Shown: positions 25,571-33,841, counted from the stretch's first letter. The stretch: 41,922 bases of DNA from Calditerricola satsumensis (GCF_014646935.1 NZ_BMOF01000017.1:1-41922); one strand, 5' to 3'. Notes: a model not told the origin generated them from the letters alone. Made by a program: numbers and translations.

Positions 25571-26786
25571 CGCGCGCAAACGAAACCCTTTCCCACTCGG
25601 CCAGAAGGGGCCAGCATGTGCGCACAAAGTAGATCCAGGTGATGAGTGTGGCCGCGGCGGCCATGGCAAACGGCGCCGTGGCCATTTTGTCGGAAAGGGC
25701 TTCTCCCGTGGCCCATGCGCCGGCAGATGCGCCAAAGTTGCGCGCGATGTTGCGCAACCCGGCCACAAGGTCGCGCTGGGCGTCGGGAACGGCCTGTAGG
25801 ATTTGCCCGTCGGTGACGTTGGCCAGGAGCGTGAACAGGCCACCCCGCAGCAGGAAGAGCAGCACGAATACCGGCGCGGGCAGGGCGATGGCCAGCATGG
25901 CGGATAGGGCCGTATTGAGGACAAACAAGCCGGTGGCGGTCCGACGCGTTCCCCACCGCTCGATCAGGGAAGGAGCCAGAAGCGAGAAGAGGGAGGCGGC
26001 CACGGCATGGACGGCCAAAAGGGCCGCCGTATCGGCGTCGTTCCATCCGAGCGCAGCGCTCACGATGAGGTTGGCGAACGGGGTAACCAGGGCATACGAC
26101 AGGCCGCCGAGGGCCGCAAAGCCGGTAAAGGCCCACACCGAGCGCGACGGCGGGAAGGAGCGGAAGATCCCGTTTTCGTCACCCTCATCGCGGTGTGGAT
26201 CGGCGGGAAGGAGGAGAAAGCGCGTCAGCGTGCACAGGGCCAACGCGCCGGCGGCGCCCCACAGCGCAGCCTGGTACGGCGTGCTGCCCGGCAGCGCACC
26301 GGTCAGCGCGCCGCCGAGGTAGGTGCCGAGGGCGGTGAAGGGGGTAAAGACGACGAACATCATGCTGAACGCGCGCAGGCGCGCACGGCTGTCGGCACAG
26401 TAGGCGTACAGCAGCGGAATTTCCGCGGTAAGCAAAAAGGCCAGGCCGATCCCGTAAACGGCTTGGGCCAGGGCGATGGGGAGCAGTTCCCGCGCGGCGG
26501 CCGTGGCGGCGGTTCCCCCGCTCATCAGCGCGAGGCCGACGATCAGGACCGCGCGGCGTCCCCAACGACGGCACAGCCCAATCGCCGGGAGGGATGCGGC
26601 GCCCATCACCAGCGTGGAAAGCGAGGTGATGCGCCCGATGGTCGCTTCGTCGAGGCCGAGAGCCAAAAGGTGCAGGTTCAGCACCATGGCGATCAAGCCG
26701 AACCCGAGGCCCAGGAGCGGCTCGCTCAGCAAAAAGCGCCGCACGCCGGCGGGAAGGGACGCGCAGCTGCGCAAGTAGGCGCGCAC
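25500..26786 (-). CDS. MFS transporter
   Basis: A 428-residue major-facilitator protein with 12 predicted hydrophobic helices in two halves and a central charged loop (PADPHRDEGDENG). The signature-like loop LCRRWGRRAV follows helix 2. I chose GTG 26786, which sits 8 nt after AAAGGAG on the minus strand, in place of an upstream ATG (26873) that has no site. Its 3' end overlaps the 3' end of the RND gene by 71 bases (convergent), which may cause mutual interference. It resembles drug or metabolite exporters, but the substrate cannot be named. Confidence 0.87.
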   Translation of the reverse strand: MRAYLRSCASLPAGVRRFLLSEPLLGLGFGLIAMVLNLHLLALGLDEATIGRITSLSTLVMGAASLPAIGLCRRWGRRAVLIVGLALMSGGTAATAAARELLPIALAQAVYGIGLAFLLTAEIPLLYAYCADSRARLRAFSMMFVVFTPFTALGTYLGGALTGALPGSTPYQAALWGAAGALALCTLTRFLLLPADPHRDEGDENGIFRSFPPSRSVWAFTGFAALGGLSYALVTPFANLIVSAALGWNDADTAALLAVHAVAASLFSLLAPSLIERWGTRRTATGLFVLNTALSAMLAIALPAPVFVLLFLLRGGLFTLLANVTDGQILQAVPDAQRDLVAGLRNIARNFGASAGAWATGEALSDKMATAPFAMAAAATLITWIYFVRTCWPLLAEWERVSFARVTPAHQRPRSAAPDSGCASRRRT

Positions 26787-26880
26787 GGTTGCGACTCCTT
26801 TCACAACGCGATTGAGGCACATCGCGAACAAAGCATACCACACCCTTCCACTTTTGGGTAGACGCGAGGGCAAGCGATTG

Positions 26881-26909
26881 GCATAAACGCGGAGGATTCT
26901 GCCATCCTA
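26881..26909 (+). promoter_or_regulatory. Forespore (sigma-G/sigma-F) promoter
   Basis: GCATA (26881-26885), 17-bp spacer, CATCCTA (26903-26909). This fits the Bacillus sigma-G consensus GHATR-N16-18-CATnHTA at every defined position. No comparable sigma-A promoter is seen before the Q-rich gene. Confidence 0.7.
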
Positions 26910-26918
26910 TAAACTGTT

Positions 26919-26941
26919 GGCGCGCGGAACTTCCGCGCGCC
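26919..26941 (+). repeat. Perfect 11-bp inverted repeat in the Q-rich gene leader
   Basis: GGCGCGCGGAA-C-TTCCGCGCGCC. It would begin within a few bases of the predicted transcription start and could be an mRNA-stabilising 5' hairpin or a regulator site. Confidence 0.7.
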
Positions 26942-26970
26942 GCATCCCAAAGGGGAAAGGGAGGATCTCA

Positions 26971-27249
26971 ATGCCGCAGCAAAACCAACAGCAACAACAG
27001 CAGCAGCTGCAGCAGTTGCAGCAAGCCGTCCAGCAGGCGCAGCAGGCGGTTGAGCAGGCGCAAGCCACCGCCAATCCGCAGCAAAAGCAACAGCAACTGC
27101 AGCAGGCCGAGCAGCAGCTCGCGCAAGTCACCCAACAGCTGCAGCAGGCCCAGCAAAGCCTGAGCGCGCAGCAGGTGCAGCCCCTTCAACAGCAGCTGGC
27201 GCAAGTGCAGCAGCAATTGCAGCAGCTGCAGGCCCAGCAAATGCAATAA
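26971..27249 (+). CDS. Glutamine-rich small protein, predicted forespore-expressed
   Basis: A 92-residue protein made of 51 glutamines (about 55%), with Leu, Ala and Val at coiled-coil-like intervals and only three charged residues. No signal peptide, Cys, Trp, Tyr or Phe. ATG 26971 follows AAGGGAGGATCTCA. CAG and CAA codons are mixed irregularly, which argues for selection on the protein instead of simple triplet expansion. It is a single-gene unit: sigma-G-type promoter, leader hairpin, ribosome site, ORF, strong terminator. Gamma-type small acid-soluble spore proteins are also Gln-rich and sigma-G-controlled. This one lacks their Asn/Gly/Phe content and the TEFASET-like protease site, so it is at best an analogue. 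Function unknown. Confidence 0.8.
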   Translation: MPQQNQQQQQQQLQQLQQAVQQAQQAVEQAQATANPQQKQQQLQQAEQQLAQVTQQLQQAQQSLSAQQVQPLQQQLAQVQQQLQQLQAQQMQ

Positions 27250-27258
27250 AAGGAAAAA

Positions 27259-27295
27259 GGAAAGTCGCCGTCGGGCGGCTTTCCTTTTTATTTTT
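27259..27295. terminator. Bidirectional terminator after the Q-rich gene
   Basis: GGAAAGTCGCC and GGCGGCTTTCC pair over 11 positions (one wobble) with a 4-nt loop; T-runs flank it on both strands. It serves the Q-rich gene and the convergent gene ending at 27294. Confidence 0.85.
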
Positions 27296-27881
27296 ATTTC
27301 TCTTCCTTGTCCTTGGACGAAATGACGCGGAACTGGCCGCGCCGGTAATAAGGACCAAAAAGGGTGGCTTGCCGCGCCCGCGGATAGCGCTCTTCCAGGC
27401 GGGCGAACAGGAGGTCCGTCCACACCTTGGCCATCACGTGGAGGCGTTCGGCATAATCTTCGTAGCGGGCGGCCCCTTCTTCGCCGTACGCGTCGAGGTA
27501 CTCGCCGACCGGCGTCTGCAGGTTGGCGCGAAAGGAAAAGGATTGCTGAATGGCGCGGAAGGCCTCCTCGTCCATGGCGAGAATCGGCTCAGCGATCACC
27601 TCTTCCAACGTCTGCAGCGCGGCGAGGAAGAACTCGTTCTTGGCCCCTTCCCAAAACGCTTCGCCTTGGGCGGGGTTGATGCGCTCCCACCAGTCGTCTT
27701 CGTGGTAGTCGAACAGGGCGTCGAGAATGTAGTTTTCGATTCGCTCTTGCGGCGTGTCGCCGAAGTCGTCAGGCCGTTCCTCAATCTGTTGGAGAACGTC
27801 GGGCCAGAAGCGATAGGTGACGCGCAGCTTGCGCAGCATCTCCCAGAACGACGCGATCATCCACTCTTCCAGGGGCAGCAC
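27294..27881 (-). CDS. Hypothetical acidic soluble protein
   Basis: A 195-residue protein, strongly acidic and apparently all-helical, rich in Trp, Tyr and Phe (YRFWPDVL, DYHEDDWWERI, FGPYYRRGQF). No signal peptide or membrane segment. The ribosome site GGAGGGAG suits GTG 27881 better than GTG 27890. The open frame extends far upstream only because it is antisense to the carboxypeptidase gene. I do not recognise the family, although the look is that of a conserved Bacillales protein. Divergent from the M32 carboxypeptidase, with 129 bases between the starts. Confidence 0.7.
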   Translation of the reverse strand: MLPLEEWMIASFWEMLRKLRVTYRFWPDVLQQIEERPDDFGDTPQERIENYILDALFDYHEDDWWERINPAQGEAFWEGAKNEFFLAALQTLEEVIAEPILAMDEEAFRAIQQSFSFRANLQTPVGEYLDAYGEEGAARYEDYAERLHVMAKVWTDLLFARLEERYPRARQATLFGPYYRRGQFRVISSKDKEEK

Positions 27882-28010
27882 GGCCGACACCTCCCTCCTC
27901 AGTATAGCGAAACGGTGCGCGGTTAGCAGGAGATTTCCGGCTGGCGTCGAAATCCACCCGTACCGGAGATCTTCGCTGCCTTTACAGCAGAAGCAAAAGG
28001 AGGCGTTTCC

Positions 28011-29528
28011 GTGCATCCGACCTCGCTGGAAATGCGCGTGCGCCGCTTTGCCGAACGCGTGCGCACGATCAAACACGTCGAACAGGCCCTTGCCTTGCTC
28101 AATTGGGACGCGCAAACGATGCTGCCCAAAAAGGGCGTGGAAGCCCGCTCCCAGGTGATTGGCACGCTCACGGAGCAGCGGGTGCGCCTGCTGCTCGACC
28201 CGCAGTTGGCCGAGGACGTGGCCGCGTTGACGGAACCGGAGGCGGCGGCGCAGCTCGACGAGCCGACGCGCGAGGCCGTGCGCCTGGTGAAGCGCGAGAT
28301 CGAGCGGCGCCGGGCGGTTCCGCTCGAGTTGCAGCGCGCCTTTGCCGAGCTGACCACCGAGGCGGAGGCGGTCTGGGCCGAAGCGCGCAAAGCCGACGAC
28401 TTTGCGCGGTTTTCGCCCTACCTCGAGCGGATCGTGGCGACGGTGCGCACCTTTGCCGACTGCTGGGGCTATGAAGGCCACCCGTACGACGCGCTGCTCG
28501 ACGATTATGAACCCGGCATGACCGTGGCCAAGCTGGACGCGCTGTTTCGCGAGCTTCGCCCGCCCCTTGAGGCGCTGCTTGACCGCGTGCGCGAGGCGGG
28601 ACCGGTTGACGCCGCCTTCCTGCGCCGCGCGTTTCCCCTGGATCGGCAGCGCGCCTTCGTCGAGCGCGTGCTGGTCGACATCGGATACGATTTTGACGGC
28701 GGCCGCCTCGACGTCAGCGCCCACCCCTTCTGCACGGGCATTCACCCCGGCGACGTGCGCATCACCACCCGGTACAATCCGCACGATTTTGTCGACGCCT
28801 TCTTCAGCGCCCTGCACGAGGGCGGCCATGCCTTGTACGAGCAGCAGTTGCCGGCGGAGTGGGCCGATACGCCCCTCGGGGAAGGCGCCTCGATGGGCAT
28901 TCACGAGTCGCAGTCGCGCTTTTGGGACACCTTCATCGGCCTCAGCCGACCGTTTTGGGAGCGGTATTATCCGGAAGCTGTCGATAAGTTCCCGGAAGTG
29001 CTCGGCGACGTTTCCTTCTCGGCTTTTTACCGGGCGATCAACCGGATCGAGCCGTCGCTCATCCGCGTCGACGCCGATCCGCTTACCTACCAATTCCACA
29101 TTTTCTTGCGGTACGAGCTGGAGAAACAGCTCGTCGCCGGCGAGTTGGCCGTCGCCGACCTGCCCGCGGCATGGCGCGAGCGGATGCGGGCGTACCTGGG
29201 CATTGCGCCGGAAACCGATGCCGACGGGGTGCTGCAGGATGTACACTGGTCGGCCGGCCTCTTCGGCTATTTTCCCACGTACACCCTGGGCAATCTCTAC
29301 GCCGCCCAGCTGCATGCCGCGATGCACCGTGACCTCGACGACATGGACGCGCGGGTGCGCGAGGGAGACTTCGCCCCCATCCGCGCCTGGTTGGCCGATC
29401 GCGTGCATCGGCACGGCCGACGCCATTCGCCCGAGGCGCTCATCGCCCAGGCCACGGGCGAGCCGCCGACGGCACGGCCTTTTATTGCCTTCCTGGAGGA
29501 GAAGGTCCGCGATGTCTACGGCCTCTGA
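28011..29528 (+). CDS. M32 family metallocarboxypeptidase (Taq carboxypeptidase type)
   Basis: A 505-residue soluble zinc carboxypeptidase, which removes C-terminal amino acids with broad specificity. The zinc motif HEGGH lies near residue 269 (ALHEGGHALYEQQLP) and the third ligand Glu in MGIHESQSRFWD near 299. Other M32 markers: NWDAQTMLPKKGVEAR (37-52), DVRITTRY, and the end block SAGLFGYFPTYTLGNLYAAQ. Length is exactly that of the family. GTG 28011 follows AAAGGAGG. The YciI-like and DUF2203 genes follow closely and may be co-transcribed. Confidence 0.95.
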   Translation: MHPTSLEMRVRRFAERVRTIKHVEQALALLNWDAQTMLPKKGVEARSQVIGTLTEQRVRLLLDPQLAEDVAALTEPEAAAQLDEPTREAVRLVKREIERRRAVPLELQRAFAELTTEAEAVWAEARKADDFARFSPYLERIVATVRTFADCWGYEGHPYDALLDDYEPGMTVAKLDALFRELRPPLEALLDRVREAGPVDAAFLRRAFPLDRQRAFVERVLVDIGYDFDGGRLDVSAHPFCTGIHPGDVRITTRYNPHDFVDAFFSALHEGGHALYEQQLPAEWADTPLGEGASMGIHESQSRFWDTFIGLSRPFWERYYPEAVDKFPEVLGDVSFSAFYRAINRIEPSLIRVDADPLTYQFHIFLRYELEKQLVAGELAVADLPAAWRERMRAYLGIAPETDADGVLQDVHWSAGLFGYFPTYTLGNLYAAQLHAAMHRDLDDMDARVREGDFAPIRAWLADRVHRHGRRHSPEALIAQATGEPPTARPFIAFLEEKVRDVYGL

Positions 29529-29563
29529 TCGCACCGATTCCACTGGTCGAAGGAGGAGAGAAC

Positions 29564-29845
29564 ATGTCGACCAAAGTCTTCGCCGCCTTCTTGCCCATGC
29601 GCGATGCGGAGAAAAGCGCGGCCCTCAGGCCGCAGCATTTGGCCTACCTGGAGGCGCTGGAGCGGGAGGGGAAGATTTTGGCCCGCGGCCCCTTCGCCGA
29701 CGGGTCAGGCGGCCTTGTCCTCTACCTGGCGGCATCGCTGGAGGAGGCGAAACAATTGGCCGAGGGCGACCCGTACGTCGTGCATGGCGCGCGGGGGCTT
29801 GCGCTGCACGAGTGGAAGGTGACGGGCCAGCTGGTGGAACGGTAA
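29564..29845 (+). CDS. YciI-like protein
   Basis: A 93-residue ferredoxin-like-fold protein of the YciI/YCII group. Typical features: N-terminal strand TKVFAAFLPM, then LRPQHLAYLEALEREGKILARGPF with the conserved His and the Gly-Pro turn, then EEAKQLAEGDPYV with the Asp-Pro turn. YciI proteins are small, often dimeric; some act as dehydrochlorinases or are fused to regulators, but most have no known role. ATG 29564 follows GAAGGAGGAG, 35 bases after the carboxypeptidase. Confidence 0.85.
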   Translation: MSTKVFAAFLPMRDAEKSAALRPQHLAYLEALEREGKILARGPFADGSGGLVLYLAASLEEAKQLAEGDPYVVHGARGLALHEWKVTGQLVER

Positions 29846-29932
29846 GGAAAACCGGCCGCAGGCCCAGCCGCTTGCTGGCCTTGTGCGGTTGCGGGAGCTT
29901 GCCCGACGAGGCGGGAGGAGGGGTTGGCCAAG

Positions 29933-30349
29933 GTGGAAAAGCGGTTTACCGTGGAAGAGGCGAACGCGCTCATCCCGTGGTTGCGGCCGCAGCTCGAGCA
30001 GCTTCAGCGGCTCAAAGGCGAATACGAGGACAAATGGCTGCAATTGCAGCGGCTGCGCCGGGCTGTCGCCCAGCACGGGGCCAAAGAGAAGGATCCCTTT
30101 TTTCAGCACGAAGCGGAGCTCGACTTTCTCCACATTCAAGCCCGCGCCATCCTCGAGCGCATTCACCGAACTGGGGCGTTGGTGAAGGACATCGATTGGG
30201 GACTGGTGGACTTTCCGGCCATTGTCAACGGGGAGACGGTGTTTCTCTGCTGGCGGTTGGGCGAGGACCGCGTTCGCTTCTACCACGGCCTCCACGACGG
30301 CTTTCTGGGCCGCAGGCCCCTTGATCCGGAGGACGAAGGCGAGGGGTAA
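29933..30349 (+). CDS. DUF2203 family protein
   Basis: About 138 residues. The N-terminus EKRFTVEEANALIPWLRPQL and the C-terminal block GALVKDIDWGLVDFPA, then VFLCWRLGEDRVRFYHGLHDGF, are the hallmark of DUF2203. The middle is a long charged helix, probably coiled coil. GTG 29933 is 11 nt from AGGAGG, TTG 29924 only 2 nt, so I chose the GTG. No function is known for the family. The 183 bases after it up to sodF hold no gene and only weak inverted repeats. Confidence 0.85.
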   Translation: MEKRFTVEEANALIPWLRPQLEQLQRLKGEYEDKWLQLQRLRRAVAQHGAKEKDPFFQHEAELDFLHIQARAILERIHRTGALVKDIDWGLVDFPAIVNGETVFLCWRLGEDRVRFYHGLHDGFLGRRPLDPEDEGEG

Positions 30350-30532
30350 AACCGCCGCCTTGCGCGCACACGATCTGTTGGCGAGTGCCGGCAATGCACA
30401 ACCCGACGGCGGCGCCTCCGTCAAAACCGGCTAACCCAATTCCGCACCCCATCGGCATGCCGGCTCATACCGTGGTGGTAGGGTCGGTTTTTCGTAAGAA
30501 GAAGCCGGCGCAGCTGAGAGGGGGAATTTGCC

Positions 30533-31459
30533 GTGGTCGATTCGTTTCGCCCGCCTTCCATCGCCGCGGGGTTGGAGCGGCTCATCGCGTGGAGCCGGGA
30601 TGTGGAGCGCGCCCTTCGGCAGGAGGGGAAGGGTGTGTCCCCAACCGTGGAAGCCGGAATCGACGCCCTGCGCGCGTTGCGCCGGCGGGCGCGGGCCTTG
30701 CTGCCCCATGCCGTCGCCGGCGAGCAAGCCGTGCACGAGCTGTTCCTTCACGCGCGGCGCGTGGGGGAGCAGGTGGCGCAACTGGGCATTGCCGGGGCGG
30801 TTCCGGTGGCCGGCGAGGTGGGATTGCCCCGCCCCGTGCCGATCGGCGGCCACACGCTGCCTCCGCTGCCGTATCCGTATGACGCGCTAGAGCCGTACAT
30901 CGACGAGGAGACGATGCGCATTCACCACGATCGGCTCCATCGCGGTTATGTGGAGGGGCTTAACGAGGCGGAGCGGGAACTGGCCCGGGCGCGCCAAACC
31001 GGGGATTTTTCCTTGGTCAAGCATTGGGAAGGGCAACTCGCCTTCAACGGCGCCGGGCACTACCTGCACACCCTTTTCTGGAACGTGATGACGCCCGACG
31101 GCGGCGGTCCGCCGACCGGGGCCATCGCCCGTGAGATCGCCCGCACCTTTGGCAGCTTTGACGCCTTTCGCGACCAGTTTTCCGCCGCCGCGGAAAAGGT
31201 CGAGGGGCCGGGGTGGGCGCTGCTCGTCTGGTCGCCGCGCGCCCATCGCGTGGAAATCCTGCAAGCGGAGAAACACCAGAACCTGTCCCAGCAAGACCAG
31301 ATTCCGCTGCTGGCCCTCGACGTGTGGGAGCATGCCTATTTCCTCAAGTACCACAATCGCCGCCGGGACTACATCGCAGCATGGTGGCACGTGGTCAATT
31401 GGGACGAGGTGAACCGTCGCTTCGCGCTGGCGCGGCGCGTTCTGTGGGTGCCCTATTAG
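30533..31459 (+). CDS. sodF: Fe/Mn superoxide dismutase with N-terminal extension (SodF-like)
   Basis: A 308-residue protein. The dismutase domain starts near residue 105 (GGHTLPPLPYPYDALEPYI) and has all four metal ligands: His131 in MRIHHDRLH, His179 in HYLHTLFW, and Asp263 and His267 in DVWEHAYFLKY. About 100 helical, charged residues precede it, as in Bacillus SodF; the extension has no signal peptide and no known function. Mn or Fe preference cannot be decided safely. It starts at GTG 30533 after GAGAGGGGG. Confidence 0.92.
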   Translation: MVDSFRPPSIAAGLERLIAWSRDVERALRQEGKGVSPTVEAGIDALRALRRRARALLPHAVAGEQAVHELFLHARRVGEQVAQLGIAGAVPVAGEVGLPRPVPIGGHTLPPLPYPYDALEPYIDEETMRIHHDRLHRGYVEGLNEAERELARARQTGDFSLVKHWEGQLAFNGAGHYLHTLFWNVMTPDGGGPPTGAIAREIARTFGSFDAFRDQFSAAAEKVEGPGWALLVWSPRAHRVEILQAEKHQNLSQQDQIPLLALDVWEHAYFLKYHNRRRDYIAAWWHVVNWDEVNRRFALARRVLWVPY

Positions 31460-31496
31460 CCCGTCCCGCTCGCGGGCGGCCGGCGCCACGCAGGCA

Positions 31497-32009
31497 TTAG
31501 GACGCCGGCGGCTGGGGTGTCGGTGTGGGGGGACCGTATTTCCCGTACGTGGCGTCAATGTGCTGCCGGATTTCCCTTACCGACTTCCCGCTTTCGGCCA
31601 TGTGCGCCGCCTCCGCGGCGATGCGCAGGCAGATGTCGCAGCGGGTGGCGTGGTCGTCCCACACCACCGAGCCGTCCGGCCGAATCTCGTGGATGAAGCA
31701 GTCGCGGTTGCTCCGATGGCCGGCCGAGGGCCCGCATCCGCAGGTGCAGGGGATCCACTTCAGCACGTCGGCATGCTGGCCCGCCAAGCGGTACGTCTCC
31801 TGTATCGGCTCAGGCTTGTCGCGCAAAAAGGACGGCAGGTCGTCGATCGAGGCCGTCACCTCGCGCAGGTCGCCGTTGGGCGCCGTGTGGACGGCGTGGT
31901 TGGCGGTCTCGTCGGATCCGGCGCCGCTGGAACAGCCGGTCAGAAGGGCGCCGAGGAGCAGACCCAGGACCAAGAGCCGTTTCCGGCGGGTTTGTCGCGT
32001 CATGGCCAC
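31497..32009 (-). CDS. PCYCGC-motif lipoprotein
   Basis: A 170-residue secreted lipoprotein: basic start (TRQTRRKR), hydrophobic core LLVLGLLLGALL and lipobox LTGC, so it is anchored outside the membrane. The mature part has the Bacillales PCYCGC-type motif, here PCTCGCGPSAGHRSNRDCFI, with two more cysteines in CDICLRIA, and a proline-rich end. The cysteine set suggests metal binding, but no function is established. GTG 32009 is 6 nt after GAGGAGG. An extended -10 lies at 32051-32059. Confidence 0.88.
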   Translation of the reverse strand: MAMTRQTRRKRLLVLGLLLGALLTGCSSGAGSDETANHAVHTAPNGDLREVTASIDDLPSFLRDKPEPIQETYRLAGQHADVLKWIPCTCGCGPSAGHRSNRDCFIHEIRPDGSVVWDDHATRCDICLRIAAEAAHMAESGKSVREIRQHIDATYGKYGPPTPTPQPPAS

Positions 32010-32050
32010 ATGTTGCCTCCTCTTTGTTGCGGCATGGATCGCTTGAAGCC

Positions 32051-32059
32051 ATTATACCA
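32051..32059 (-). promoter_or_regulatory. Extended -10 promoter of the PCYCGC lipoprotein gene
   Basis: Minus strand TGGTATAAT, a perfect TG-N-TATAAT. No -35 is apparent because the position falls in the terminator hairpin of the upstream gene. Confidence 0.55.
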
Positions 32060-32063
32060 AACG

Positions 32064-32097
32064 AAACGCCGAGCGGGACCGTTCCCGCCCGGCGTTT
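32064..32097 (-). terminator. Terminator of the aldehyde dehydrogenase gene
   Basis: AAACGCCG-A-GCGGGA pairs with TCCCGC-C-CGGCGTTT (one internal mismatch), with TTTCGTTTGG following on the minus strand. Confidence 0.75.
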
Positions 32098-32119
32098 CGC
32101 GTGGAGTGGGATCCCCGGC

Positions 32120-33631
32120 TTATTCGATGTTCACCCACACCGCTTTGACTTCCGTGTACAGGTCCAGGGCGTAATGGCCCATTTCGCGGCCGAAGCCCGA
32201 CTGCTTGTAGCCGCCAAAGGGCACGTTGGCGTCAAAGACGTTGTAGCAGTTGACCCACACCGTGCCGGCTTGCAGCGCGTGCGCAACGCGGTGGGCCTTG
32301 CGCAGGTCGGTCGTCCACACGCCGGCGGCCAGCCCGTATTCGGTATCGTTGGCCCGGCGGATGACGTCGGCAATCTGCTCCTCGTCGTCGAAGGGCATCG
32401 CCGCGACGACGGGCCCGAAAATCTCTTCCTTGGCGATGGTCATGCGGTCGTGGACATCGGCGAACACCGTCGGCGGCACGAAGTAGCCGGGACCGGGCTT
32501 GGGCTCGCCGCCGACCAGCGGTTTGGCGCCCTCTTCTTTGCCCTTGTTCAGGTAGCCGGTGACGCGCTCAAATTGCTCCTCAGACACGAGGGGCCCGATT
32601 TCCGTCGTCTCGTCAAGGCCCGGGCCTTGCTTCAGCTTGGACGCGTAGTCGGTGAGGTCAGACAGGAAGTTGTCGTACACCTTCTTGTGCACGAAGAGGC
32701 GCGATCCGGCGCTGCACACCTGCCCCTGGTTGAAGAAGATGCCGTGCAGGGCGCCCTTCACCGCGCGGTTGAAGTCGGCGTCGGGGAAGACGATGTTCGG
32801 CGACTTGCCGCCCAGCTCGAGGGAGACGCGCTTCAGGTTCCCGGCCGCCTCGCGCATGATGATCTTGCCTACTTCCGTCGATCCGGTAAAGGCGACCTTG
32901 CGGATGCGCGGATGGCGAACGATGGCGGCGCCCGCCGTCGGCCCGAACCCGGAGAGGATGTTGACCACGCCATCGGGGAAACCGGCTTCCTGGATCAGCT
33001 CGGCCAGGTACAGGGCGGACAGGGGCGTCTGTTCCGCCGTCTTCAGCACGACGACGTTGCCCGTGGCCAGGGCCGCCCCGAGCTTCCACGCCGCCATGAG
33101 GAGCGGGAAGTTCCACGGGATGATCTGCCCGACGACCCCGATGGGCTCGCGGCGGGTGTACGTGAAGAGATACGGGCTTACCGAGTTGGACAGCGTGTCG
33201 CCGGTGATCTTGGTGGCCCATCCGGCGTAATAGCGGAAGTGGTCGATCACCAGCGGCAGGTCGGCCTTGCGCGTTTCACGGATCGGTTTGCCGTTGTCCA
33301 GCGTTTCGAGCTGGGCAAGCGGCTCCTGATTTTCTTCAATGAGGTCGGCCAGCTTCCAGAGCAGGCGGCCCCGTTCGCTGGGGGAGATCTTCGACCACGG
33401 CCCCTCCAGGGCGCGCTCGGCAGCTTCTACGGCGCGGTCGACGTCGGGGGCGTCAGCCTCGTAGACCTCAACGAGGACTTCGCCGTTGGCTGGGTTGATG
33501 CTCGGGAATGTTTTTCCGGACACCGACTCGACAAACTTCCCGCCGATGAACAGCTTCTTCGGACCGTCGGCTAAAAACGCTTTCACCTTCGGATGCAGTT
33601 CGACCGGAGAAGAGGACGTGGTCACGGACAT
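32120..33631 (-). CDS. NAD(P)-dependent aldehyde dehydrogenase
   Basis: A 503-residue enzyme oxidising aldehydes to acids. Signatures: FTGSTEVG (cofactor turn), LELGGKSPN with the general-base Glu near 272, and catalytic Cys near 305 in GQVCSAGS; PWNFPLLM and the end motif GFGREMG are also present. ATG 33631 lies 7 nt after AAGGAGG; the ATG two codons earlier is too close. A sigma-54 promoter stands 80 bases upstream, and the divergent neighbour is an AcoR-like activator. It is therefore probably induced by a small alcohol, acetoin or aldehyde (inference from context), as in AcoR-aldehyde dehydrogenase pairs of other bacilli. Confidence 0.93.
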   Translation of the reverse strand: MSVTTSSSPVELHPKVKAFLADGPKKLFIGGKFVESVSGKTFPSINPANGEVLVEVYEADAPDVDRAVEAAERALEGPWSKISPSERGRLLWKLADLIEENQEPLAQLETLDNGKPIRETRKADLPLVIDHFRYYAGWATKITGDTLSNSVSPYLFTYTRREPIGVVGQIIPWNFPLLMAAWKLGAALATGNVVVLKTAEQTPLSALYLAELIQEAGFPDGVVNILSGFGPTAGAAIVRHPRIRKVAFTGSTEVGKIIMREAAGNLKRVSLELGGKSPNIVFPDADFNRAVKGALHGIFFNQGQVCSAGSRLFVHKKVYDNFLSDLTDYASKLKQGPGLDETTEIGPLVSEEQFERVTGYLNKGKEEGAKPLVGGEPKPGPGYFVPPTVFADVHDRMTIAKEEIFGPVVAAMPFDDEEQIADVIRRANDTEYGLAAGVWTTDLRKAHRVAHALQAGTVWVNCYNVFDANVPFGGYKQSGFGREMGHYALDLYTEVKAVWVNIE

Positions 33632-33712
33632 GGCCATACCTCCTTGAACGGAATAGGATCGGGGTTGGAGGAACGCCACCGGCGTTTAGCATTCCCCTCG
33701 CCTTGGATCGTT

Positions 33713-33731
33713 AAGCAATACGTGTGCCAAA
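33713..33731 (-). promoter_or_regulatory. Sigma-54 (-24/-12) promoter of the aldehyde dehydrogenase gene
   Basis: On the minus strand TTTGGCAC-ACGTA-TTGCTT matches the consensus TTGGCAC-N5-TTGCT, with GG and GC 10 bases apart. The start of transcription would be near 33703, 70 bases before the ATG. Confidence 0.85.
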
Positions 33732-33841
33732 GTTGTGCGCGAGAGGGGGCGTACGACGGTGACGGCACGGGTGGAGGGAAGATTCGCGACGAGCGGGTGC
33801 CCGGCAGACCGGTTTGGCGGGTGTGGCACACTGTCTCAATC

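Noticed and set aside
26985-27249. Simple CAG triplet-repeat expansion
   Set aside because: CAG and CAA alternate irregularly and are interrupted by Leu, Ala and Val codons at coiled-coil-like spacing, so it looks selected at protein level. No CRISPR-like repeat-spacer regularity either.
26968-27423. Cys/Leu-rich minus-strand frames opposite the Q-rich gene
   Set aside because: They are the mechanical complement of CAG/CAA repeats (giving Leu or Cys/Cys runs) and lack start signals.
28011-29543. Upstream extension of the minus-strand hypothetical gene (frame open to 29543)
   Set aside because: Antisense to the M32 carboxypeptidase; the real start with ribosome site is at 27881.
30350-30532. 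Gene or RNA element between the DUF2203 gene and sodF
   Set aside because: Only weak, widely spaced complementarity and no conserved ORF; a TGGTAGGGT resembling a poor extended -10 near 30476 is not convincing.
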